DNA from: Herpetosiphon sp042688385
GTDB taxonomy: Bacteria > Chloroflexota > Chloroflexia > Chloroflexales > Herpetosiphonaceae
Reading direction: 5' to 3'
Length of the DNA: 64,000 bases
Assembly (NCBI RefSeq): GCF_042688385.1
Contig: NZ_JBHUPY010000007.1
Location: 310,001-374,000 of the forward strand
This document shows, piece after piece, positions 23,735 to 31,732 of the stretch (positions are counted from its first letter, which is position 1; each line of letters begins with the position of its first letter). The notes under the pieces are model-generated. The model did no database searches and was not told the DNA's origin. It saw only the letters and a program-made list of their open reading frames with translations. Both the position numbers and the translations under genes were made by a program.

Positions 23735-26700
23735 ATGCGTTCGATGCGTATGCTGCGTTTGCTAGCAGCATTAATTGTGGTGAGCATGCTTCCATTGAGC
23801 CGAAGCAACGCCCAAACTCCAACCACCAATGCCCCAATCAATCGCTTGCTCAACCAAGGAGCCAATCTTGCTCGCCACAGCCAAACAGGCTATGTGCGCT
23901 GGATTGGCGCGGCGGCAGGCACAACCCTCGATCAGCCAAGCGGCCTGAATCGAGCAGATACGGTTAATGTTGCCAACGCCTATGTGGCTGAATATGGCAG
24001 CTTGTTTGGCTTAGCTCAAGCCAGCGATGCAGCAGTTGCCAAAATGACCACCACCCAAGATGGTCGCCAAGTTGTGCGTTATCAACAACGCTACCAAGGC
24101 GTGCCAGTAGTAGCTGGTGAATTGCAAGTGCAATTGAACCAAGCAGGCGAATTGCTCAGCATGAATGGCGAAGTGTTGCCAAATCTCAATCTGAGCACCA
24201 GCGCCACATTGAGCCAAGCCAACGCTAGCAGCATTGCCCAAAACTATGTTGCCGCCAAATACGATGCTAACACTGCCAACTTGAATGTGAGCAAAAACGA
24301 GCTTTCAATTTACAACCCAGCCTTATTGGGTGGCACTGGTGTTCAAAAAAACAGCTTGGTTTGGTTGGTCACGGTTGAATCGGACACCAGCGAACCAATT
24401 CGCGAGTATGTGTTTGTCAACGCCCATTCGGGCGAGATTAGCTTAGCCTTCAACCAAATTGGCTATGCCAAAAATCGCTTCGTCTGCGACGACGACAATG
24501 TAATTGATAACGACAACACTCCCAATAATAACTGTGATGAAGCCAGCGAATATGTGCGTACCGAAGGCTCAGCTGCCAGTGGTGATGCAGATATTGATGC
24601 CGCCTACGATTATTCGGGCGATACCTACGACTTCTACAACTTGTTCTTTGGCCGCAACAGCATCGACAACAACGGCATGAACTTGATTTCATTGGTCAAG
24701 CACTGCCCACCTGGCGCTGGCTGTCCTTATGGCAATGCCTTCTGGAATGGCCGCCAAATGACCTATGGTGAAGGTTTTGCTGCTGCCGACGACGTGGTTG
24801 CCCACGAATTGTCGCACGGCGTAACCGAATATACCTCAAACCTGTTCTACTACTTCCAATCAGGCGCAATCAACGAAGCCATGTCGGATATCTTCGGCGA
24901 ATTCATGGATCAAACCAATGGCAGCGCCGACGATGACGAAACCACTCGTTGGATTATGGGCGAAGATTTGGGCGGATTGCGTGATATGCAAGACCCACCG
25001 CAAGGCGGCCAGCCTGATAGCATGCTCAGCCCATTGTATGTGCTTGACGCAAGCTTGGCTGATAATGGTGGCGTGCACACCAACAGCGGGATTGCCAACA
25101 AGGCTTCCTATCTGTTGACCGATGGCGACAGCTTCAACGGCCAAACGATCAACTCAATTGGCATCACCAAAACCGCACATTTATTCTATGAAACCCAAAT
25201 TAGCTCGTTGACTTCGGGCAGCGACTATGCTGATTTAGCATCAGCTTTGCGCCAAGCTTGTAGCAGCCTGACTGGCGATCATGGGATTACGACAGCTGAT
25301 TGTGCTGAAGTTAACAAAACCATTTTGGCCACCGAAATGGATTTGCAGCCAACCAACGCACCAGCCCCTGACATCAAAGCATGTAGCCCTGGCCAAACTC
25401 AGGTTAATGTTTTTGCCGATGATTTTGAAGCCTTGCCAAACACCAAATGGACTTCAAGCGCCTTGAGCGGCAGCAATGAAAGCTGGACGACCAATCCTGC
25501 TCAAATCGTTGGCGCATATGCAACCAGCGGCAATGGTTCGGCCACCAACGTCAATGGTGTGTATGGTGTGAATCAAGATGTTGAAGAATCGGCCTTCAGC
25601 CAAAATGCAGCTGTGACGGTTCCAGCCAATGGCTTTGCCCACTTCCGCCATGCCTACGATTTCTACTCGCCACTTGATGCTGGCGTGGTTGAATATAGCA
25701 CCAACAACGGCAACAGCTGGCAATCGGCAGCAAACTTGTTTAGCTACAACGGGCCAAACAACATCGCTGCAGGCGGCGAATTTGCAGGCGAGCAAGCCTA
25801 TGTTGGCAACAGCAACGGCTACACCGCTAGCCGCTTGAATCTCTCAAGCTTGGCTGGCCAATCAGTTCGCTTCCGCTTCAAAGTGGCGCTTGGCGACAAC
25901 CCAACCCCAAGCCGCTCGGTTACCTGGTCGATTGACGATTTCGCAATCTACAGCTGTAGCGGCGCAGTAACGCCAGCCGCACCAAGCCTGTTCGTCACCA
26001 GCGATGTCTTGGCCCAACAAGGCAAGATTAGCAGTGCTGTGATTGGGACGGCCTCTGATGATATTGATTTGGCTGGTTCGTTGGCCGTGAGCGTTGCTGG
26101 CGCGCCAGCAGGCTTGAACGTCAACGTCGCCAACCAAGCAGGCATCTTGAAAGCGACGGTCAATTGTGCTTGTGCCACCGAAGTTGGCAGCTACCCAATT
26201 ACCGTAACCGTCCGCGACAGCGGCAACCGCACCGCTAGCCAAGTGTTCAATGTTGAAGTTGAAACCGCTGGCCAAAGCGTGATTGATGGTGGCTTTGAGC
26301 GCGGCGAGGGCTGGGAAGCCTTCTCAAGCTCGTTTGGCGACGTTTCACCGCCATTGTGTTTCTTGCCTGGCTGCGCTGGCGAGCCACGCACCGGCAATAG
26401 CTGGTTGCGCTTTGGCGCACGCGCTGGCAGCACCGAAACCGCGTTTGCAGAGCAAACCTTCACCTCAACCGCGAGCGACGCAACGCTTGAATTCTATCTT
26501 TCGATCTATGAGCATAACGGTCGTGGCACGCAAGATTACGTCAAGCTCAGCATTGATGGCGAAGAAGTGTTCCGCGTCACCGATGCCAACACCGAATACG
26601 ACAATGGCTATGCCAAAGTGACGATTCCATTGACCGACCTTGAAGCAGGCGCGCATGTCTTGCGCTTCGATTCGGTCAATAATTCGACTGCGGAGATCAT

Positions 26701-26788
26701 TCGCTTCAGCATTGACGACATCAGTTTGATTACTGAAACCAATCAATGCCGTGGCGTTGGCGTGTATCTGCCAGCCGTCACCAAATAA
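23735..26788 (+). CDS. Secreted M4 (thermolysin-like) metalloprotease with C-terminal MAM-like and Ig-like domains
   Basis: A 1017-residue exported zinc protease. It has a signal peptide (~1-27, ending SNAQ), FTP and PepSY propeptide domains (~40-210), then the M4 catalytic domain. The zinc site is visible as VVAHELSHGVTEY (HELSH near 356-360) and GAINEAMSDIFGEF (third ligand Glu near 382). The family motif GVHTNSGIANKASYL follows near 447. C-terminal parts are a jelly-roll/MAM-like domain (~555-750, FADDFEALPNTKW to WSIDDFAIYSC), an Ig-like domain (~755-845) and a second carbohydrate-binding-like domain (~850-1000). It ends GVYLPAVTK, like the serine protease at 1348-3954. AAGGAAGG lies just before the first ATG. 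It probably digests extracellular protein. The bidirectional hairpin at 26883-26920 closes it. Confidence 0.95.
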   Translation: MRSMRMLRLLAALIVVSMLPLSRSNAQTPTTNAPINRLLNQGANLARHSQTGYVRWIGAAAGTTLDQPSGLNRADTVNVANAYVAEYGSLFGLAQASDAAVAKMTTTQDGRQVVRYQQRYQGVPVVAGELQVQLNQAGELLSMNGEVLPNLNLSTSATLSQANASSIAQNYVAAKYDANTANLNVSKNELSIYNPALLGGTGVQKNSLVWLVTVESDTSEPIREYVFVNAHSGEISLAFNQIGYAKNRFVCDDDNVIDNDNTPNNNCDEASEYVRTEGSAASGDADIDAAYDYSGDTYDFYNLFFGRNSIDNNGMNLISLVKHCPPGAGCPYGNAFWNGRQMTYGEGFAAADDVVAHELSHGVTEYTSNLFYYFQSGAINEAMSDIFGEFMDQTNGSADDDETTRWIMGEDLGGLRDMQDPPQGGQPDSMLSPLYVLDASLADNGGVHTNSGIANKASYLLTDGDSFNGQTINSIGITKTAHLFYETQISSLTSGSDYADLASALRQACSSLTGDHGITTADCAEVNKTILATEMDLQPTNAPAPDIKACSPGQTQVNVFADDFEALPNTKWTSSALSGSNESWTTNPAQIVGAYATSGNGSATNVNGVYGVNQDVEESAFSQNAAVTVPANGFAHFRHAYDFYSPLDAGVVEYSTNNGNSWQSAANLFSYNGPNNIAAGGEFAGEQAYVGNSNGYTASRLNLSSLAGQSVRFRFKVALGDNPTPSRSVTWSIDDFAIYSCSGAVTPAAPSLFVTSDVLAQQGKISSAVIGTASDDIDLAGSLAVSVAGAPAGLNVNVANQAGILKATVNCACATEVGSYPITVTVRDSGNRTASQVFNVEVETAGQSVIDGGFERGEGWEAFSSSFGDVSPPLCFLPGCAGEPRTGNSWLRFGARAGSTETAFAEQTFTSTASDATLEFYLSIYEHNGRGTQDYVKLSIDGEEVFRVTDANTEYDNGYAKVTIPLTDLEAGAHVLRFDSVNNSTAEIIRFSIDDISLITETNQCRGVGVYLPAVTK

Positions 26789-26795
26789 CGGGAGG

Positions 26796-26840
26796 CCCTC
26801 ACCCCCAGCCCCTCTCCCACTCAACGCGGGCGAGGGGAGC
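26796..26840. repeat. Dispersed CCCTCACCCC repeat, copy 2 (half unit)
   Basis: CCCTCACCCCCAGCCCCTCT, then GCGGGCGAGGGGAGC. This is only the first hairpin of the longer unit seen at 7837, 43795, 49950 and 53029. Confidence 0.75.
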
Positions 26841-26882
26841 ACTGGTCTCGTGGTTAACCTGGTATATCATACGAATAACCAC

Positions 26883-26920
26883 AAAAGCGCCAGCTTGGCT
26901 TAGGCTAAGCTGGCGCTTTT
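26883..26920. terminator. Bidirectional terminator between the M4 protease and the paralog array
   Basis: A perfect 14-bp stem (AAAAGCGCCAGCTT at 26883-26896 against 26907-26920) with a 10-base loop, A and T runs on either side. It serves both convergent genes. Confidence 0.9.
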
Positions 26921-26925
26921 GGTTT

Positions 26926-29226
26926 TTAGCGCCCAAATGCCGTCAAGGCGCGCTGGCTCAATAGTTCATCTGGCAGCGGAAACTGGGCAGTAAGCTGGCC
27001 ATGGCTGCGCTCTTGAATCAAATTACCTGCCACCCCCACCAAAACCAGCGTTTCCGCATCGGCACTAACAACCGCATGATTATGCAATGGCAACTCATCG
27101 CTCCATTCCAAGGCCCCTGTTGCGGCGGCATAAACCCGATATTGCTTGCCGAGCACAGGCTGTTGCAAACTGCGTTGCCACCACAAGCGCGTGCCATCAG
27201 CCGACCAGCCGACAATTGGGGTGGTGGTTACCATCGGCCCACTTGGTTGTTGATCAAGCACGTGCCATGTTTGGCTAGCATGATCGTAACGCTGCAATTG
27301 AGCCATGCCCTGCGCCGAATCGACCGTCACGGCGGCCAAGGCTGAGCCATCGGGAGCGAAGGCAAGGGCATGGTCTGAGCTAAGCGGCAAACTGAGCGTG
27401 CTTGAGGTTTGGTTGGTTAAATCCCACCAAACCAGCTGTTGCTCAGTGGCAGTTTGACTTTGGCGATAGACCAAGGTTTGTTGGTTGGCACTAACCCACG
27501 TTTGCGGCTGATACGGCAATTCGGCCAACAGCTCAATTTTCGCTTGTTGGTTGAGTTTCATTGTGACAAAAAAAGACTTGCGGTTAACCATATTTGTTGG
27601 TTCATCGTGCAACAAGCCATAGATTGTTTGTGCCTGCCATGCAAGCGGCTCAAACTCTGGCGGATTAGCAAAAGAGACCATAGCTTGAATTAATGAATGC
27701 GGATTGGTCGTAAGATCCACATGAAATATCTGTGGGGCAAAGCGATAGGCTCCATTTGTAACAAGCAGTGCCTCTTGTCCATTAGGTGCAATTAAGCCAT
27801 AGCTCGCATATGCTAAATCAGATTCTATCTTTGCATAATTAATTTCATGATGAGTTTGGGTTTGGGGATCATAGAGCCATAGTGTATCAGACGACTTGTC
27901 GCGGTAAAGCGCCAAAGCAGGGAGATTAGGCCGATTAATTAGTAAGCGTATATTAAGCTTTTCAATCTGTTGATCGCTCAGCACGGTTGAATAGATCGCG
28001 TATGTCGAGTTCCATTCTTCGGCTAAAAGTGCCATTTGATAGGCTGGTTGACTGGGTAACACCAGTTGGGTTGGTGATGGCTTCGCTATTGGCAAAGTCT
28101 CTGCTAAACTAGGTTGTTCAGGCCAAAGCCACAACCGCTCAATACCTTCACCATAGCTTTGGTTCAGATCGAGCCATGTATGCTGCTGCGTAGCAGGATG
28201 CCAAAGATCAACAAAGTTGGTCATTTTGGTTTGCATTTCATAGGTATACCAATAGCCAGCTTGATAGCTAGGAACGAGGTTAATCCCTAGCCCAGAATGA
28301 TAGTCTTCGAGTAATTGACCTGTTTTGAGGCTATACATTTGCCAATGATTATGTGGCGGATACTCATACCCAAACGCAATTTGATCGAGGTTAGGTGCAA
28401 CTATCATACTAAAGGGATCAAGTGCTAACGCTGGCGAAAGCTCAATCGTACGGATTGGCGAACCATCAAACGCATTCAACTCAATTACGGTTTGGCGATT
28501 GGCAAGCACAAAAAGTCGTTGTTGGCTCGATGTGACTAAACCTTCAACGCTGGCCAAAGTTAAGTTGTGGTTGCGTGGTGCATACAGCCAAAGTTGATAA
28601 CTATTGTGCGGTTGAAACCAAAAATCGCCAGTTGCGCTAAGCCAGCCTGATCTAATTGTTGAAACTTTCGTGAGGATTGTTTGCTCTAAAACGATCCCGT
28701 CACTTAATCGCACATGCAGCCAACCCATGGGCAGATCAAGTATTTTGCCACGCCGTCCATACACAATATAGACTCCTTGAGCATCCTGATCAAGAGTAAC
28801 GAATGGATCAAGCGAGCCAAACAAATCGGGTGCGGCCACCTCCCACACGACCTTATTCTCTTCCAGATCAAACAAACACAATGTTTCATACTTAAAGCAA
28901 ATCATCATTGAGGTGTTTGGAATCGCAGAAACTAGCCATGGTTCATACAAACGTTGGGCCGTTAACGTACCAGCCGTGGTTAGCCATGCATAATGCTTAT
29001 CAAGCTCAGTTCCAGGCCGAGTTATCTTCATCAACACCCGCTCAGTGGTCGGTATGCTCAAGGCTTGGGTGGGCGTGGCAATTGGCTGGCTTGGGCTGGC
29101 TTGGGCTGCCGACGGCAAAGTTGGCGTAGCTTGCGGAATGACCGTTGGCGTGGACTGTTGCGCTTGGCAATTGCTCAACAACCCAACCAATACCCCCAAT
29201 AAAAGCATTCGATAGACTTTTTGCAT
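26926..29226 (-). CDS. Lipoprotein of the tandem propeller-like array (type D')
   Basis: A 766-residue lipoprotein: signal peptide MQKVYRMLLLGVLVGLLSNC with the lipobox LLSNC (Cys20), a Pro/Thr/Gln-rich linker (~21-65), then repeated beta-rich segments with WD/PQQ-like patterns (LFDLEENKVVWEV, ALAFAPDGSALAAV, PIVGWSADGTRLWW) that suggest two beta-propellers. The signal peptide is nearly identical to that of the gene at 31733-34045, but the body is different from it. It lies 21 bases after the membrane-anchored gene at 29248-31653, the same spacing as in the other pair. GAGGAAGAAGG precedes the ATG. It is the last gene of the array. I do not recognise the family; a surface role is inferred from the lipobox. 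Confidence 0.8.
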   Translation of the reverse strand: MQKVYRMLLLGVLVGLLSNCQAQQSTPTVIPQATPTLPSAAQASPSQPIATPTQALSIPTTERVLMKITRPGTELDKHYAWLTTAGTLTAQRLYEPWLVSAIPNTSMMICFKYETLCLFDLEENKVVWEVAAPDLFGSLDPFVTLDQDAQGVYIVYGRRGKILDLPMGWLHVRLSDGIVLEQTILTKVSTIRSGWLSATGDFWFQPHNSYQLWLYAPRNHNLTLASVEGLVTSSQQRLFVLANRQTVIELNAFDGSPIRTIELSPALALDPFSMIVAPNLDQIAFGYEYPPHNHWQMYSLKTGQLLEDYHSGLGINLVPSYQAGYWYTYEMQTKMTNFVDLWHPATQQHTWLDLNQSYGEGIERLWLWPEQPSLAETLPIAKPSPTQLVLPSQPAYQMALLAEEWNSTYAIYSTVLSDQQIEKLNIRLLINRPNLPALALYRDKSSDTLWLYDPQTQTHHEINYAKIESDLAYASYGLIAPNGQEALLVTNGAYRFAPQIFHVDLTTNPHSLIQAMVSFANPPEFEPLAWQAQTIYGLLHDEPTNMVNRKSFFVTMKLNQQAKIELLAELPYQPQTWVSANQQTLVYRQSQTATEQQLVWWDLTNQTSSTLSLPLSSDHALAFAPDGSALAAVTVDSAQGMAQLQRYDHASQTWHVLDQQPSGPMVTTTPIVGWSADGTRLWWQRSLQQPVLGKQYRVYAAATGALEWSDELPLHNHAVVSADAETLVLVGVAGNLIQERSHGQLTAQFPLPDELLSQRALTAFGR

Positions 29227-29247
29227 AGCCTTCTTCCTCTCTGGCTC

Positions 29248-31653
29248 CTATGGTTGCGAATAGACATATTCAATAGTTGATAATTGCGATGAATAAATTG
29301 GCTCTAAAGCAGCGAATTTGGCCAACGGCAACCAGTGTTGATTGACCCGCTCTAGAACATACAGATCCTTGAACGTATCCAAAACTACGCGCTGGCCAAA
29401 CCAATCACTTTTGCTTAGATTGAACGAATCAGCCAAGAGCAGCGCATGGCCAATTTGGCTGCTACGGCTAAACGTCAGCAAGCGCGAATTAATCATTTGA
29501 TTGTCGGCAAGCAAGTAGTATTGACTATCACCCGACCATGTACCTTGAAAACTCTTCGACTGCGGCTGGCGCAGCAACTCCAAACCCGTTGCACTATCAA
29601 ACATCAAGAGCGTGCCATAGTCCAAGGGATAGGTGCGCTCAAACAGCATAATCGTCTGGCCATCGGGCGCAATCTCAATTTTAAGCGCCTTGCTGGCACT
29701 GGTTGGCATGAGCAATTGGGTCAGTTGGCTGACGATTGAATAGCGCTGAATTTGATCGTGGGGATCTTGATAGACAACAATTGGCGAGCCAACCGTATAC
29801 CAAAGCTGCTGCACATCAGTCGAATCGAGCAAATCGGTGCCTTGGCTTGGATCATTGAATGCCGTTTGCCATAACAGATAGCTATCAGCACCAGAGTTCG
29901 AAGTAAGGCCAACAATCGTCAACTGGCGACCATCCCAATAGATTGGGGTTAAGTAGGTTGCGGCGGGCAGTTCGGCAAAAACACTCCTTTTGCCAGTTTG
30001 CAGATCAAGGGCAAGGCACCGATTGACCCGTGAACGTGTATTGCCATCGAAATAATAGCTATAGCAAAGCGCCACGCTGCGATTATCCGGCGCACTGACT
30101 CCCGCCACATCACTCCACATTCGATTTTCGGCTGGTTCTAAATCAATAGTGATGGTAGTTTGGCTAGTAGGGTCAAATAGCGCCAAATCTTCATCATTAA
30201 GCCCAATCAGGAGCGGTGGTGCATGCTGCCGCGCAATGCTATAGCTATTTGCATGCTGCATCAATTCACTCCAGCCTTGAGGCCAAAGTTGCTTTATGCC
30301 CACACCATCATTGGCCAATGCCAAAGGTTGATCTTCGACTGGCGCAGCAGCAAGCGGGGCATTCTCTGGCAGCGTTAGCCGTAAGGGTTCTAAGCGAGGA
30401 GTATCGACGATGGGCAACAGGGAGAGCTTAGGAATAAGGGTAAACCTGCTATATTCTGGCTGCGTTGTTTCAGGTTGATGGACCGGTTCGATAGTTTGAG
30501 TTTGGTTGGTTGTCAGATCAATTGTTTCCAAGCTCCCATTGCGATTGAGCATAATTAAGCGTTGATCATCAAGAAAGCGAATGCGTTGGCTAAACCCAGT
30601 TTGATTCAGATCTAGTGCTGCAAAGGCTAATAAGCGTTGCCAAAAGCCAAGCCCATTGCCAGCGCGATCGTAGGCAAAAATCTGCTGCGGTGAATCATAA
30701 TCTTCGGAGGGGTCGATAATGACAACCACATAAGTGAGTTCGGGCGAAACCAGCATCTCCTGAATGCTAGTAGCGCGGGGTAAATGTAAAAATTCAGTTT
30801 GGTTGAGCGTTTGACGCGTGCGCAAATCGATTTCGCTGACCATGCCCGAACCAAAGACCAAGGCCCGCTGGCCGTCGGCGGCCACCGCAGCAAACTCAAG
30901 CTGACTAAACCATGGTTCGGCAAAGCCTTCACTGGCAGCATCAAAGCCAAACAATTGACCGTCGGCCAAAAGCCATGGGCCAGCAGCGGTTGGCAAGACT
31001 TTGGGTTGTTGGCGCAGTAGCGGCGCTTGATATTGGCGCAATTCCAGACCACTGCGGCTATCCAGCCCACGCAAACGCACCGTCGCAGGCTGAAATGGGT
31101 CATTCGTGGCTTGCTTTTCGATTAACCAAACCACGTCCATAAACGGATCGTTGACCACATCCAAAATGCTGGTTTCAACGTGAGCTTGTTGGCTATAAAT
31201 TGGCACTTGCCACAAACGCTGATCATCGCGCAAAGAACGGGCTTCGAGCCAGGCATAATTGCGCCCCAACAGCACTTCACGCTCGCGATCAATTGTGATT
31301 ATCGGCTCTTGATCGATGAGCTTGCCTCGCGTTTGAGGCTGATTAACACCATCCCAGATTGTAAGTTCAGCCCCACTCCCAACCAACACGAGCTGCTGAT
31401 CACCTAGATCAAGCGTATCGCTGGTGGGAAGTGGCTGACTCGGCTGCGGCTGACTTGGCTGCGGCTGGGTTGCAATACTCGGGGTTACGATTGCTTCCGC
31501 AACCATGGTGGCGGTTGGAGCAGGTGCTGGGGGCGCTGGCGTTTGGGCCGCCAAAATCATGGCGATTAATAAGCCAATCCCAGCCAGCACCGGCAGAATT
31601 TGCCAGCGACGGCCTGAACCGCCAATCTTGGCGCGCTGCGAATGTTCTTCCAT
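29248..31653 (-). CDS. Membrane-anchored protein of the tandem propeller-like array (type C')
   Basis: An 801-residue paralog of the protein at 34067-36394. Residues 1-20 are polar and basic (EEHSQRAKIGG, GRRW), then a membrane segment (ILPVLAGIGLLIAMILA), then a Pro/Thr/Gln linker with PQPSQ repeats, then the extracellular body. Strongly conserved body blocks: QLVLVGSGAELTIWDG, REREVLLGRN, EARSLRDDQRLWQVP, TNDPFQPATVRLRGLDSRSG, CLALDLQTGK, IYWDGRQLTIVG and IAPDGQTIMLFER. It ends EYVYSQP. The start ATG at 31653 has GAGAGGT 7 bases upstream; the longer frame to 31683 lacks one. Predicted single-pass with propeller-like exterior. No enzyme motif is seen and the function is unknown. Confidence 0.8.
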   Translation of the reverse strand: MEEHSQRAKIGGSGRRWQILPVLAGIGLLIAMILAAQTPAPPAPAPTATMVAEAIVTPSIATQPQPSQPQPSQPLPTSDTLDLGDQQLVLVGSGAELTIWDGVNQPQTRGKLIDQEPIITIDREREVLLGRNYAWLEARSLRDDQRLWQVPIYSQQAHVETSILDVVNDPFMDVVWLIEKQATNDPFQPATVRLRGLDSRSGLELRQYQAPLLRQQPKVLPTAAGPWLLADGQLFGFDAASEGFAEPWFSQLEFAAVAADGQRALVFGSGMVSEIDLRTRQTLNQTEFLHLPRATSIQEMLVSPELTYVVVIIDPSEDYDSPQQIFAYDRAGNGLGFWQRLLAFAALDLNQTGFSQRIRFLDDQRLIMLNRNGSLETIDLTTNQTQTIEPVHQPETTQPEYSRFTLIPKLSLLPIVDTPRLEPLRLTLPENAPLAAAPVEDQPLALANDGVGIKQLWPQGWSELMQHANSYSIARQHAPPLLIGLNDEDLALFDPTSQTTITIDLEPAENRMWSDVAGVSAPDNRSVALCYSYYFDGNTRSRVNRCLALDLQTGKRSVFAELPAATYLTPIYWDGRQLTIVGLTSNSGADSYLLWQTAFNDPSQGTDLLDSTDVQQLWYTVGSPIVVYQDPHDQIQRYSIVSQLTQLLMPTSASKALKIEIAPDGQTIMLFERTYPLDYGTLLMFDSATGLELLRQPQSKSFQGTWSGDSQYYLLADNQMINSRLLTFSRSSQIGHALLLADSFNLSKSDWFGQRVVLDTFKDLYVLERVNQHWLPLAKFAALEPIYSSQLSTIEYVYSQP

Positions 31654-31732
31654 CAGCAATACCTCTCGTAGGGTTGCCCTCATTGGAGCATACTATCGAA
31701 CCTTCTCACAATCATAGCAAACTATGCTGAGC

